Source of the DNA: Nocardioides luteus
Lineage (GTDB): Bacteria; Actinomycetota; Actinomycetes; Propionibacteriales; Nocardioidaceae
Direction of reading: 5' to 3'
NCBI RefSeq assembly: GCF_014648595.1
Contig: NZ_BMRK01000003.1
Coordinates: 62,001 to 126,000 of the forward strand
Length of the DNA stretch: 64,000 bases
Below are positions 25,188-32,211 of this stretch, piece by piece (position 1 is the first letter of the stretch; every line of letters starts with the position of its first letter). The notes beneath the pieces were generated by a model. It had not been told where the DNA came from. It searched no databases and was given only the letters and a program-made list of their open reading frames with translations. The position numbers were made by a program, and so were the translations under genes.

Positions 25188-25988
25188 TCAGCGCTTGACG
25201 GCGATGCCGCCGTCGGGATGGACGACGTCCCCCGTGATGCCGCGGGCGCGGTCGGAGGCGAGGAAGACATAGCTCCAGGCGTGGTCCTCACCGCTGAGCG
25301 CGACGCCGAGCGGGACTCGGCCGGCGAGCTCCTTCTCCCGGCCCGGGGTGTCGTCGAGGCGCTTGTCATTGAGCCCGAGGCTGTCGAGGCCGCGGAGGTC
25401 GGTGTTGAGAGTGCCGCCGGGAGCGACACCGTTGACCCGGATCTTCCTGGCGGCCAGCTCGTGGGCGAGCGAGGTGACCGCGCCGCGGACCGCGAACTTC
25501 GAGGGGACGTAGAGGATCCCGCCACGGCCCGGGTAGTAGGCCGATGTCGACTCGGTCAGGATGATCGACGTGCCGTGATCGCGGCCGGCCGCCTCCAGCG
25601 CCGGCAGGGCAGCCTTGACCGACATGAGGTGCGACTTCACGTTGATGTTGAACATCTCGTCGAACGCCGAGTCCAGCACGTCGGCGTCGAGCTCGCTGAT
25701 CCCCTTGTAGAAGTCGAAGATGCCGACGCAGCTGACCAGGACGTCGAGACCGCCGAACGCGTCCACCGCGGCGGCGACCGCCTCCTGGTTCGCGGCGAAG
25801 GTGGTGGCATCCCCGGCGACGACAGGCATGTCGGGGTACGTCTCGGAGATCGCCTCGCACTTCTCCCGCGACAGCTCCAGCACGGCGACCCGCGCACCCT
25901 CGTCGAGAAAGGCGTCGACGACCGCACGGCCGATACCAGAGCCGGCTCCGACCACGAGCGCACGTCGGCCCTCGAGCCACCGGTTCAT
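25188..25988 (-). CDS. phtB: short-chain dehydrogenase (cis-dihydrodiol dehydrogenase type)
   Basis: A 266-residue Rossmann-fold SDR. The cofactor motif GAGSGIG is at residues 14-20 and the catalytic Tyr and Lys lie in YVPSK, preceded by the Ser region LTESTSAYY. It starts MNRWLEGRRALVVG, similar to cis-dihydrodiol dehydrogenases that rearomatise the dioxygenase product to a catechol. Here the expected product is 3,4-dihydroxyphthalate. The ATG at 25988 overlaps the stop of the small gene upstream (ATGA), so the small gene is part of the same translational unit. Confidence 0.85.
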   Translation of the reverse strand: MNRWLEGRRALVVGAGSGIGRAVVDAFLDEGARVAVLELSREKCEAISETYPDMPVVAGDATTFAANQEAVAAAVDAFGGLDVLVSCVGIFDFYKGISELDADVLDSAFDEMFNINVKSHLMSVKAALPALEAAGRDHGTSIILTESTSAYYPGRGGILYVPSKFAVRGAVTSLAHELAARKIRVNGVAPGGTLNTDLRGLDSLGLNDKRLDDTPGREKELAGRVPLGVALSGEDHAWSYVFLASDRARGITGDVVHPDGGIAVKR

Positions 25989-26335
25989 CGGTCTTCCTCC
26001 TCGGATCCGTTCGTCTCCTGGGCGTCCGGGATCAGCGGCGCCGCGATGTTGCCGACCATGGCCGACAAGGTGGCCTCGTTCTGCCAGGTCAGGGCCTCGA
26101 GCTCGAGCGGGTCGAGCGTGATCCACTGACCCGACTTCGGAGAATCGATGAGAAGCCGGGCGCCGTTGCGGGTGTTCACCCGCACGACTCGGATCTCGGA
26201 GAACTCGTTGGCGATCACGATCGGATCGCCGACCGCCATCTCCAGGAACTCCGCGCGTCGCCGGGCGGCCGACATCGCGGCGGCGCGGTCCTCGGACTCG
26301 CCTTCCCACTCCAGGTGGGGCCGTTCATCACTCAT
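25985..26335 (-). CDS. small protein of unknown function inside the dioxygenase operon
   Basis: A 116-residue soluble protein with no recognised catalytic motif. It has an acidic, helical N-terminus (EGESEDRAAAMSAARRRAEFLEM), a beta-rich middle (DPIVIANEFSEIRVVRVNT and ARLLIDSPKSGQWITLDPLEL) and an acidic tail (ETNGSEEEDR). It lies seven bases after the dioxygenase beta gene and overlaps the dehydrogenase gene, so expression with them is certain in practice. Similar small proteins next to ring-hydroxylating dioxygenases are sometimes named 'dihydrodiol dehydrogenase', but at this size and without a Rossmann motif that is not credible. An assembly or accessory role is a guess. Confidence 0.7.
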   Translation of the reverse strand: MSDERPHLEWEGESEDRAAAMSAARRRAEFLEMAVGDPIVIANEFSEIRVVRVNTRNGARLLIDSPKSGQWITLDPLELEALTWQNEATLSAMVGNIAAPLIPDAQETNGSEEEDR

Positions 26336-26342
26336 CATGACC

Positions 26343-26930
26343 TCACAGGAAGATGGCGAGGTTCTGCGTACGCAGAACCGACTCGTCGACGGCCAGGTGG
26401 CGGCGGGCGAGCAGCCAGCCGTCGCCGTTCCTGCGGAGCAGGTCCCGGCGGCCGGCCGAGACGATCGCCGGCTCGTTGATGTCGCCTCGACTCCGGAAGA
26501 GCAGCGTCGCCGACTCCACGACGATCTCGTCGTCGTTGTCGGTCGCGAAGGTGCGTACGTTCGTCACGAAGTGGCGCAGTCGCGACGGCGGGTCCTCGGT
26601 CCAGGCGTGCTCGGTCTCGAATCGGGCGACCCGACGGGAGAGCGAGTACTTGTTCTCGTCGAAGTGCGCCATCCCGGGCGCGGTGTCGTAGCCGGCGCCG
26701 AGGGCCGTGGTGACCTTGACCGGCATGTAGTAGTGGATGTCGTCGGCGAGCGTGGCCAGCCAGTCCTGGTAGCGCTGCTCGTCCAGGAGGTAGGTCTCCT
26801 CAACGATCCAGCGGTGGGCCGAGAGGTGCCGCGGGTCGTCGAAGGGGAGCGACTCGCCGACCTTCTCGGTCGTCGAGGCGTGCCCGGCGAGCTGGGAACG
26901 GCGGGCGTCGATCGGGTAGTGAGTGGTCAT
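26343..26930 (-). CDS. phtAb: aromatic-ring-hydroxylating dioxygenase, beta subunit
   Basis: A 195-residue NTF2-like small subunit that forms the alpha3beta3 oxygenase. Typical features are HRWIVEETYLLDEQRYQDWLATLADDIHYYMPV at the start of the cone fold and DLLRRNGDGWLLARRHLAVDESVL at the end. Its start overlaps the alpha-subunit stop codon. The beta subunit has a structural role and contributes little to catalysis. Length and motifs fit the class IIIA/B type oxygenases of actinobacteria. Confidence 0.9.
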   Translation of the reverse strand: MTTHYPIDARRSQLAGHASTTEKVGESLPFDDPRHLSAHRWIVEETYLLDEQRYQDWLATLADDIHYYMPVKVTTALGAGYDTAPGMAHFDENKYSLSRRVARFETEHAWTEDPPSRLRHFVTNVRTFATDNDDEIVVESATLLFRSRGDINEPAIVSAGRRDLLRRNGDGWLLARRHLAVDESVLRTQNLAIFL

Positions 26931-28345
26931 CGGTTCTGCTCCTCGCTGCAGCTCGTGCGGCCCTGCTCGCCGCGGATCGCTCCGCCCAGGCTGATGCCCT
27001 TCGCCGGCTCGGGCTCACGCTCGAGGTAGTCGGCCCACTTGCTCAGCAGGTTGCGCTGGCTGTACTCGCCGTAACCGACGTACGCCTTGCCCGGACCGGC
27101 GAACTGCTCCTTGGTGAGCGCCGGGACGACCTCGGAGCCGTCCATCTTCATGCCCATCCGGGAGTTGAGATGCAGGCGGCGAGCCATCGAGCCGGCCGCG
27201 GTGTTGGTCAGCGAGACCCAGTTCTCGACATCGTCCTGCTCGAACATTCCGGTCGACCCGAAACACATCAGGTAGGCCTTGTAGGAGAGGGCCTTGAACT
27301 CCTCCGGCGCGTTCTTGTCGACGATGAACCAGGACAGGACCTCGGTCTCGTTCTCGGAGATCGGCTGCCACTGCCGCAGCGAGATGAACGGGAGCACCTC
27401 GTCGGAGTCGGTGTCCTCGACCTTGGGCCAGTTGTGGACCAGGGAGATGTTCGGGAAGATCGACGCCGCCGAGATCATGAAGCCGTCCCGACCGATGACG
27501 TCGAGCTGGTCCTGCGACCAGCTCTCCTTCATCCGCTCGATCATCTCGGCCGGGTAGCCGACGTACGCGAGCCGCTCCTCGAGCGTGCCCGGGGGGAGCT
27601 TGTAAGTCGTGCCACCGCCGCTGGTCGCCCAGTAGGTGTTGCCGTCCTTCCGCTTCTCCGCCTTCGGCTCCCGGAAGAGACCGATCTCCACGACGCTCGT
27701 GTGGGTCTGGGGCGTGTGGTACATGTCGCCGGCGAAGTTCTCGGCGCCGATCTTCCAGTTGGCCTTCACCCGCCAGCGCTGCGGACCGCGGACCTCGACC
27801 CCGTCGGCGCTCTGCTTGGTGTAGTAGTCGAGGTAGAACTTGAAGTCCCCGAGGAAGTCCTCGAGCGGCTCGGCGTCGGGGTCGAGACTGATGAAGATCA
27901 GACCGTTGTAGGTGTCCATCGAAGGCGCTGGGAGCAGCGTCTGCCCCTTCTTCTTGAAGCCCTCCTCGCCACCGTAAGCCTCCTGGTGGAACGGCAGGCC
28001 GAGGATGCGGCCGTCGTTGCGGTAGCTCCAGCCGTGGTAAGGACAGCGGAAGTTGGACGCGTTGCCCATCTCCGCGCGGCACACCTGCATGCCGCGGTGC
28101 AGGCACATGTTGAACATGACGCGCACCTCGCCCTTGTTGTCGCGAGTCACGATGAACGAGTCCTCCAGAACGTGGCGCACGACGTAGTCGCCGACGTCGG
28201 GGATCTCGGACTCGTGCGCGAGGAACATCCAGGAGCGGTTGAACAGGCGGTCCCGTTCCAGCTCGAAGATCTCGCGGTCGTTGTACACGTGCGCGGGAAT
28301 CATGCCCTCGCGCACGGCTTCGAACACCGCTGTCTGGTCTGCCAT
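26927..28345 (-). CDS. phtAa: Rieske ring-hydroxylating dioxygenase, alpha subunit (phthalate 3,4-dioxygenase-like)
   Basis: A 472-residue catalytic subunit. The Rieske ligands are Cys81 and His83 in MCLHRG and Cys101 and His104 in CPYHGW. The mononuclear iron ligands are His210 and His215 in DMYHTPQTH, with Asp207 bridging between centres, and Asp371/372 in FEQDDVENW. With the following genes it forms a four-component dioxygenase. The complete order alpha, beta, B, ferredoxin, reductase, C, IclR equals that of the Rhodococcus pad and related pht clusters, so 3,4-dioxygenation of phthalate is the best prediction. The promoter region upstream holds a perfect inverted repeat. Confidence 0.88.
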   Translation of the reverse strand: MADQTAVFEAVREGMIPAHVYNDREIFELERDRLFNRSWMFLAHESEIPDVGDYVVRHVLEDSFIVTRDNKGEVRVMFNMCLHRGMQVCRAEMGNASNFRCPYHGWSYRNDGRILGLPFHQEAYGGEEGFKKKGQTLLPAPSMDTYNGLIFISLDPDAEPLEDFLGDFKFYLDYYTKQSADGVEVRGPQRWRVKANWKIGAENFAGDMYHTPQTHTSVVEIGLFREPKAEKRKDGNTYWATSGGGTTYKLPPGTLEERLAYVGYPAEMIERMKESWSQDQLDVIGRDGFMISAASIFPNISLVHNWPKVEDTDSDEVLPFISLRQWQPISENETEVLSWFIVDKNAPEEFKALSYKAYLMCFGSTGMFEQDDVENWVSLTNTAAGSMARRLHLNSRMGMKMDGSEVVPALTKEQFAGPGKAYVGYGEYSQRNLLSKWADYLEREPEPAKGISLGGAIRGEQGRTSCSEEQNR

Positions 28346-28419
28346 CGCTGCTCCTCTGTTTCTTCTGCCTTTCAGAGAGCGATTCTGCTAGAAAGAGAGT
28401 CGCAAGGCAAGAGAAGGGC

Positions 28420-28449
28420 GCTAGTTCTTCTATGCAGAGAAGAACTAGC
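28420..28449. promoter_or_regulatory. perfect 12-base inverted repeat upstream of the dioxygenase operon
   Basis: GCTAGTTCTTCT and its exact inverse flank a six-base centre (ATGCAG), 75 bases before the dioxygenase start. It could be an operator for the IclR regulator or a terminator of the opposite region. The embedded GAAGAACT also occurs in front of the transporter operon, which favours an operator. Confidence 0.55.
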
Positions 28450-28485
28450 TTGAGGTGACAGGCGCCGGATCTGCGCCTCGATCAG

Positions 28486-29223
28486 TCAGCCGATGTTGGC
28501 GCCGAGGAGGTCGCCGACGACGTAGGTCACCAGCATCGCCAGCAGACCACCGGCGACGTTGCGCAGGGCGGCCCGGAGGGGCGGGGCGTAGCCGAGGCGG
28601 GCGCTGGTCCAGCCGGTGACGGCGAGCGCGGCCGTGACGGCGAGCACCGTGGCCCAGATGCGGACGCTGTCGGGGAAGAGCATGATCGCCAGAAGCGGCA
28701 GCAGCGCCCCGAGCGTGAACGAGACCATCGAGGCGCCGGCGGCGGCCCACGGTGAGGAGAGGTCGTCGACGTCGATGCCGAGCTCGAGGGCGGCGTGGGC
28801 GCGCAGCGCGTCGCGCTCGGTGAGCTGACGGGCGACGTCGGCTGCGGTCTCGTCCTCGAGCCCGCGCTCGCGGAGGAAGCCCTCGAGCTCGGCCAGCTCC
28901 TCCTCGGGCATGTCCCGCAGCTCGCGGCGCTCCTTGGCGATCAGCGACTCCTCGGTGTCGCGCTGGGTCGAGACGGAGACGTACTCCCCCGCCGCCATGC
29001 TGATCGCACCGGCCACGACCGCGGCGACACCGGCGATGAGGATCGCGGTGTCGTCGGTGGTCGCGCCGGCCACACCCATGACCACGCCGGCCGTAGAGAC
29101 GATGCCGTCGTTGGCGCCCAGGACGCCCGCGCGCAGCCAGTTGAGCCGATTGTTCAGGCCCTCGGCCCGCTCCTCGGCGTCTCCGTGGCCCGCGTGGGCA
29201 CCGCCGTCACTGGTCGTGGTCAC
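28486..29223 (-). CDS. VIT1/CCC1-family iron/manganese transporter
   Basis: A 245-residue membrane transporter with a helical metal-binding domain inserted between membrane segments. LNWLRAGVLGANDGIVSTAG is the family hallmark in the first span, followed by ISMAAGEYVSVSTQRDTE. The cytoplasmic helices rich in Glu (AKERRELRDMPEEELAELEGFL) bind metal. The last three spans end GGLLAMLVTYVVGDLLGANIG. It moves Fe2+ or Mn2+ out of the cytoplasm. It lies 41 bases after a lipoprotein gene on the same strand, with a run of short repeats between. Confidence 0.9.
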   Translation of the reverse strand: MTTTSDGGAHAGHGDAEERAEGLNNRLNWLRAGVLGANDGIVSTAGVVMGVAGATTDDTAILIAGVAAVVAGAISMAAGEYVSVSTQRDTEESLIAKERRELRDMPEEELAELEGFLRERGLEDETAADVARQLTERDALRAHAALELGIDVDDLSSPWAAAGASMVSFTLGALLPLLAIMLFPDSVRIWATVLAVTAALAVTGWTSARLGYAPPLRAALRNVAGGLLAMLVTYVVGDLLGANIG

Positions 29224-29274
29224 TCGTCACCGTCACTGGGTCACTCACTGGGGTCACTCACCGGTCACTGGGGT
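29218..29274. repeat. short imperfect GTCACT repeats between two genes
   Basis: GTCACTGGG and related hexamers recur about six times across the gap between the VIT-family gene and the lipoprotein gene. The repeat is low complexity and has no visible coding role. Confidence 0.5.
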
Positions 29275-29798
29275 GCGTCGCTGCTGCTGCCCTTGTCGGG
29301 CGCGGGCTCCTGCGGGTTCTCGCAGTACTTGACCGAACCGGTCTTGCCACCGTGGTAGGAGTAGCTCTTCCCGCCGGCCTCGAGCACGATGCGTACGCCG
29401 TCGACGAGGGCCATCGAGTACATCTTCCCCGGCTCCGGGCAGCCCAGGCTGCCGTCGCGCCAGGTGACCTCGTCGTTGGAGACGACGGTGATCTCCTCGC
29501 TCTTCACTCCCTGACGCTTCGTCAGGTCGGCGATCGCGGCTGCGACGTTGGGGTCGTCGGGCGTCGGGCTCGATGAGGTGGGCACGTCAGACACGTTAGC
29601 GCCCGGATCCTTCGCCTCGGAGCCACATCCGGCAATGAACGGCGCCAGCGCGAGCGCCAGGACCGGCAGGACGTACGCCGTGCGGCGGACCCTGCGGCGC
29701 GTGCTCCTCTCGGCGCTCGCGGCGGTGGTCGTGGCGTTGCTCAAGGTGGTGGGGGTCATGTCCTTGGGTACGTGTGCCGTCCGAGGTTCGTTGCGCAT
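29265..29798 (-). CDS. putative lipoprotein with GSLGCPEPG motif
   Basis: A 177-residue protein with a basic segment (RSTRRRVRR), a hydrophobic stretch and lipobox FIAGC around residue 58, followed by a flexible Ser/Pro/Asp linker and a C-terminal domain containing VTWRDGSLGCPEPGKMY and a final Cys. This domain recurs in actinobacterial and cyanobacterial surface lipoproteins of unknown function. The ATG at 29798 is two bases after the amidohydrolase stop with GGGA upstream, suggesting coupling; the ATG at 29759 would give a more usual signal length and cannot be excluded. Confidence 0.7.
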   Translation of the reverse strand: MRNEPRTAHVPKDMTPTTLSNATTTAASAERSTRRRVRRTAYVLPVLALALAPFIAGCGSEAKDPGANVSDVPTSSSPTPDDPNVAAAIADLTKRQGVKSEEITVVSNDEVTWRDGSLGCPEPGKMYSMALVDGVRIVLEAGGKSYSYHGGKTGSVKYCENPQEPAPDKGSSSDAPQ

Positions 29799-29800
29799 GC

Positions 29801-31039
29801 TCAGATCCCGAAGCGCGTCGCACGCTCGCGGGTGACGCCGGCGCCGCGACCCGCGTCGGCCTCGGCGTCCCAGCTGTAAACCTCGGTGCCGGTGATGAAG
29901 ACGCGCTCGGCCCGATGGTCGGTGTCCAGCGGGTCCCCGGACCAGATCACCACGTCGCCGTCGAGGCCAGGTGCGATCGCGCCGACGCGGTCGTCGAGAC
30001 CGAGGAACTCGGCCGGGTTGGTGGTGATCGCGGCCAGGGCGGTGTCGCGCGGGAGGCCGTCGCGTACGGCGAAGGAGGCCTGGTGGACCAGGAAGTTGAT
30101 CGGGATGACCGGGTGGTCGGTGGTGATCGCGACCCGGACGCCGGCGGCGGCCATGGCGGCGATGTTGCGGTTGGCCCGGTTGCGCACCTCGACCTTCGAG
30201 CGGGAGACGAACATCGGGCCGTAGATGACCGGGATGTCCTTCTCGGCGAGCACGTCGGCGAGCAGGTGGCCCTCGGTGCCGTGGTTGACCACGAGGCGGT
30301 AGCCGAACTCCTCGCTCAGCCGGATCGCGGTGGCGATGTCGTCCGCGCGGTGGGTGTGCTGGTCCCAGGCGAGCTCGCCACTGAGCACGCGGGCGAGGGT
30401 CTCCTTGCCGAGGTCACGCTCGAACGGCTCGCCGCGCTCGTCTGCGGCGGCCTTCTTGGCCGCGTAGTTCTGCGCCTCGACGAAGGCCATCCGAATGATG
30501 TTGGCGACGCCCAGCCGGGTCGACGGGGTCTTCTTCTGGTCGCCGTAGACGCGCTTGGGGTTCTCGCCGAGGGCGCTCTTGACCGAGACCGAGTCGGAGA
30601 CGACCTGCTCGTCGATGGTGCGGCCGCCCCAGGTCTTCATCGCGAGCGTCTGGCCGCCGATCGGGTTGCCGGAGCCGGGCTTGATCACTGCCGTGGTCAC
30701 GCCGCCGGCGAGGGCGTCACGGAAGCCCTCGTCCTCGATGTTGATCGCGTCGATCGCCCGCAGCGCCGCGCCGTCGGGGTTGGTCATCTCGTTGGTGTCG
30801 TCACCGGCCCAGCCCTCGCCCTGCTCGTGGGTGCCGATGTGGCCGTGGCCCTCGACGAAACCAGGGAGCAGCCACTTCCCCGCTGCGTCGATGGTGTCGA
30901 TGCCGTCCGGGACCTCGACGTCGGCTCCGACCGCGGTGATCACCCCGTCCTCGATCACGACGGTGCCGTTCTCGATCGGCTCGCCCGAGACCGGGACGAC
31001 GTACGCATGGGTGATGGCGACAGAGGAACGCTGAGTCAT
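29801..31039 (-). CDS. amidohydrolase family protein (imidazolonepropionase-like)
   Basis: A 412-residue metal-dependent hydrolase of the TIM-barrel amidohydrolase superfamily. The metal motif HGHIG is near residue 61, later ligands appear in NHGTEGH and the catalytic Asp in TTDHPVIP; the C-terminal composite domain reads IAPGLDGDVVIWSGDPLD. Such enzymes hydrolyse cyclic amides or peptides; the substrate is unknown. The ATG at 31039 lies eight bases after the M20 gene stop, so it is probably the fourth gene of the same operon. A start further upstream is open but overlaps the M20 gene. Confidence 0.85.
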   Translation of the reverse strand: MTQRSSVAITHAYVVPVSGEPIENGTVVIEDGVITAVGADVEVPDGIDTIDAAGKWLLPGFVEGHGHIGTHEQGEGWAGDDTNEMTNPDGAALRAIDAINIEDEGFRDALAGGVTTAVIKPGSGNPIGGQTLAMKTWGGRTIDEQVVSDSVSVKSALGENPKRVYGDQKKTPSTRLGVANIIRMAFVEAQNYAAKKAAADERGEPFERDLGKETLARVLSGELAWDQHTHRADDIATAIRLSEEFGYRLVVNHGTEGHLLADVLAEKDIPVIYGPMFVSRSKVEVRNRANRNIAAMAAAGVRVAITTDHPVIPINFLVHQASFAVRDGLPRDTALAAITTNPAEFLGLDDRVGAIAPGLDGDVVIWSGDPLDTDHRAERVFITGTEVYSWDAEADAGRGAGVTRERATRFGI

Positions 31040-31047
31040 GACGGCCA

Positions 31048-32211
31048 TCATGCCGGGCCCAGGTCGGTGGCGTGACGGAAGAGGTGGGCGTAGGCGCGAG
31101 CGGCGGTGACGAGCTCGTCGATCTCGACTCTCTCGTTCGGACGGTGGGCCTGCTCGGCGACGGAGCCGGGGCCGAGCACGACGGTCGGGATGCCTCGGGC
31201 CGCTACGAATCCGCCGTCGCACGCTGCGGTCCAGCCGGTGGGTGCGGCGGCGGGGGAGCCGGCCGCTTGGAGCGCGGTGGCGATCTTGTCGACGATCGGA
31301 TCGTCGACACCGGTTTCGAAGCCGGGCATGTCCATGGTCATCTCGAGGTCGAGGGACAGGCCACGATCGTCGAGGGCGAGCTTCTCCAGGCGGCGCTCGA
31401 CCTGCCCGAGCACGTCGTCGGCCGACTCGCCCGGGAGCAGCCGGCGGTCGGCCGTGATCCGACAGTGCGCGGCGACCGTCGAGGTCGCCTGGCCACCCTC
31501 GATGGTGCCGACGCTCCAGGTCGCCGGTCCGCAGAGCGGGTGCGGGTCGGCCGCCAGCTCGGCGTGCCAGCGCTCGATCTCGGTGACGACCTGCGCCATC
31601 CCGTGGATGGCGTTGCGGCCGTCGGCCGGGTTGCCGGAGTGGGCGGCCAGCCCGGTGAGCGTGATCTCGACGTAGGCGTCCCCGCGGGCCGCGACCACCG
31701 GCTGGAGGCTGGTCGGCTCGACGACCACGCAGGCCGAGTGGCTATTTGTCGACAAATCGCGGACGAAGTGACGGATGCCGAGGCCGAACTCCTCCTCGTC
31801 GACGAGGACGGCGAGCGTGATCGGGGGTTGGTCGGTGGCGTTGTCGATTGTAGACAATGCGACGATCGCTGCCGCCAGGCCGCCCTTGGTGTCGGCGCTG
31901 CCGCGGCCGTGCAGCCGCCCGTCGCGTACGTCTCCGGAGAACGGGTCGCCGGCCCAGCCGTCGCCGGGTGGGACCACGTCGGAGTGGCTCACCACCAGAA
32001 GGCCCGGGCCCGGGCCGTGGCCGACCTGCGTGATCAGGTTGACCCGGCCTGGCGCCACCTCCTCGAGGGTGACCTCGAAACCCCGTCGCCGGCACTCGTC
32101 AGCGAGCACCTCGACGGTCGCGCACTCCTCCCCCGGCGGGTTCTGACCCCGCGCGCGGACCAGCCGCTGCGCGAGCTCGACGACCTCCTCGGCATCCGGG
32201 CCCGCCGTCAC
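31048..32211 (-). CDS. M20-family metallopeptidase/deacylase (ArgE/DapE type)
   Basis: A 387-residue zinc enzyme. Metal-binding motifs are VVSHSDVVPP, GRGSADTKGG, VDEEEFGLG (catalytic Glu pair), VVEPTS and the final QAHRPNERVE histidine. The dimerisation domain starts at LTGLAAHSG. Family members deacylate N-acyl amino acids or cleave dipeptides. The start overlaps the aminotransferase stop. With an ectoine-hydrolase-like protein two genes upstream, deacetylation of an N-acetyl diamino acid is a reasonable guess. Two TTGTNNACAA palindromes lie inside its coding sequence. Confidence 0.88.
   Translation of the reverse strand: MTAGPDAEEVVELAQRLVRARGQNPPGEECATVEVLADECRRRGFEVTLEEVAPGRVNLITQVGHGPGPGLLVVSHSDVVPPGDGWAGDPFSGDVRDGRLHGRGSADTKGGLAAAIVALSTIDNATDQPPITLAVLVDEEEFGLGIRHFVRDLSTNSHSACVVVEPTSLQPVVAARGDAYVEITLTGLAAHSGNPADGRNAIHGMAQVVTEIERWHAELAADPHPLCGPATWSVGTIEGGQATSTVAAHCRITADRRLLPGESADDVLGQVERRLEKLALDDRGLSLDLEMTMDMPGFETGVDDPIVDKIATALQAAGSPAAAPTGWTAACDGGFVAARGIPTVVLGPGSVAEQAHRPNERVEIDELVTAARAYAHLFRHATDLGPA
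31744..31757. promoter_or_regulatory. operator-like palindrome ATTTGTCGACAAAT inside the M20 gene
   Basis: A perfect 14-base palindrome, AT-rich against a G+C-rich gene, one of a family of six TTGTNNACA(A) sites in this 3-kb region. Confidence 0.55.
31847..31858. promoter_or_regulatory. operator-like palindrome ATTGTAGACAAT inside the M20 gene
   Basis: Inverted ATTGT/ACAAT arms around AG. A flanking TTGTC at 31841 makes a second, wider inverted repeat with GACAA. Same site family as 31744, 32512, 33407, 34275 and 34669. Confidence 0.55.

Noticed and set aside
25985-26335. Annotating the small operon protein as a dihydrodiol dehydrogenase
   Set aside because: It is too short and lacks the Rossmann GxxxGxG and YxxxK motifs, which are found intact in the next gene.
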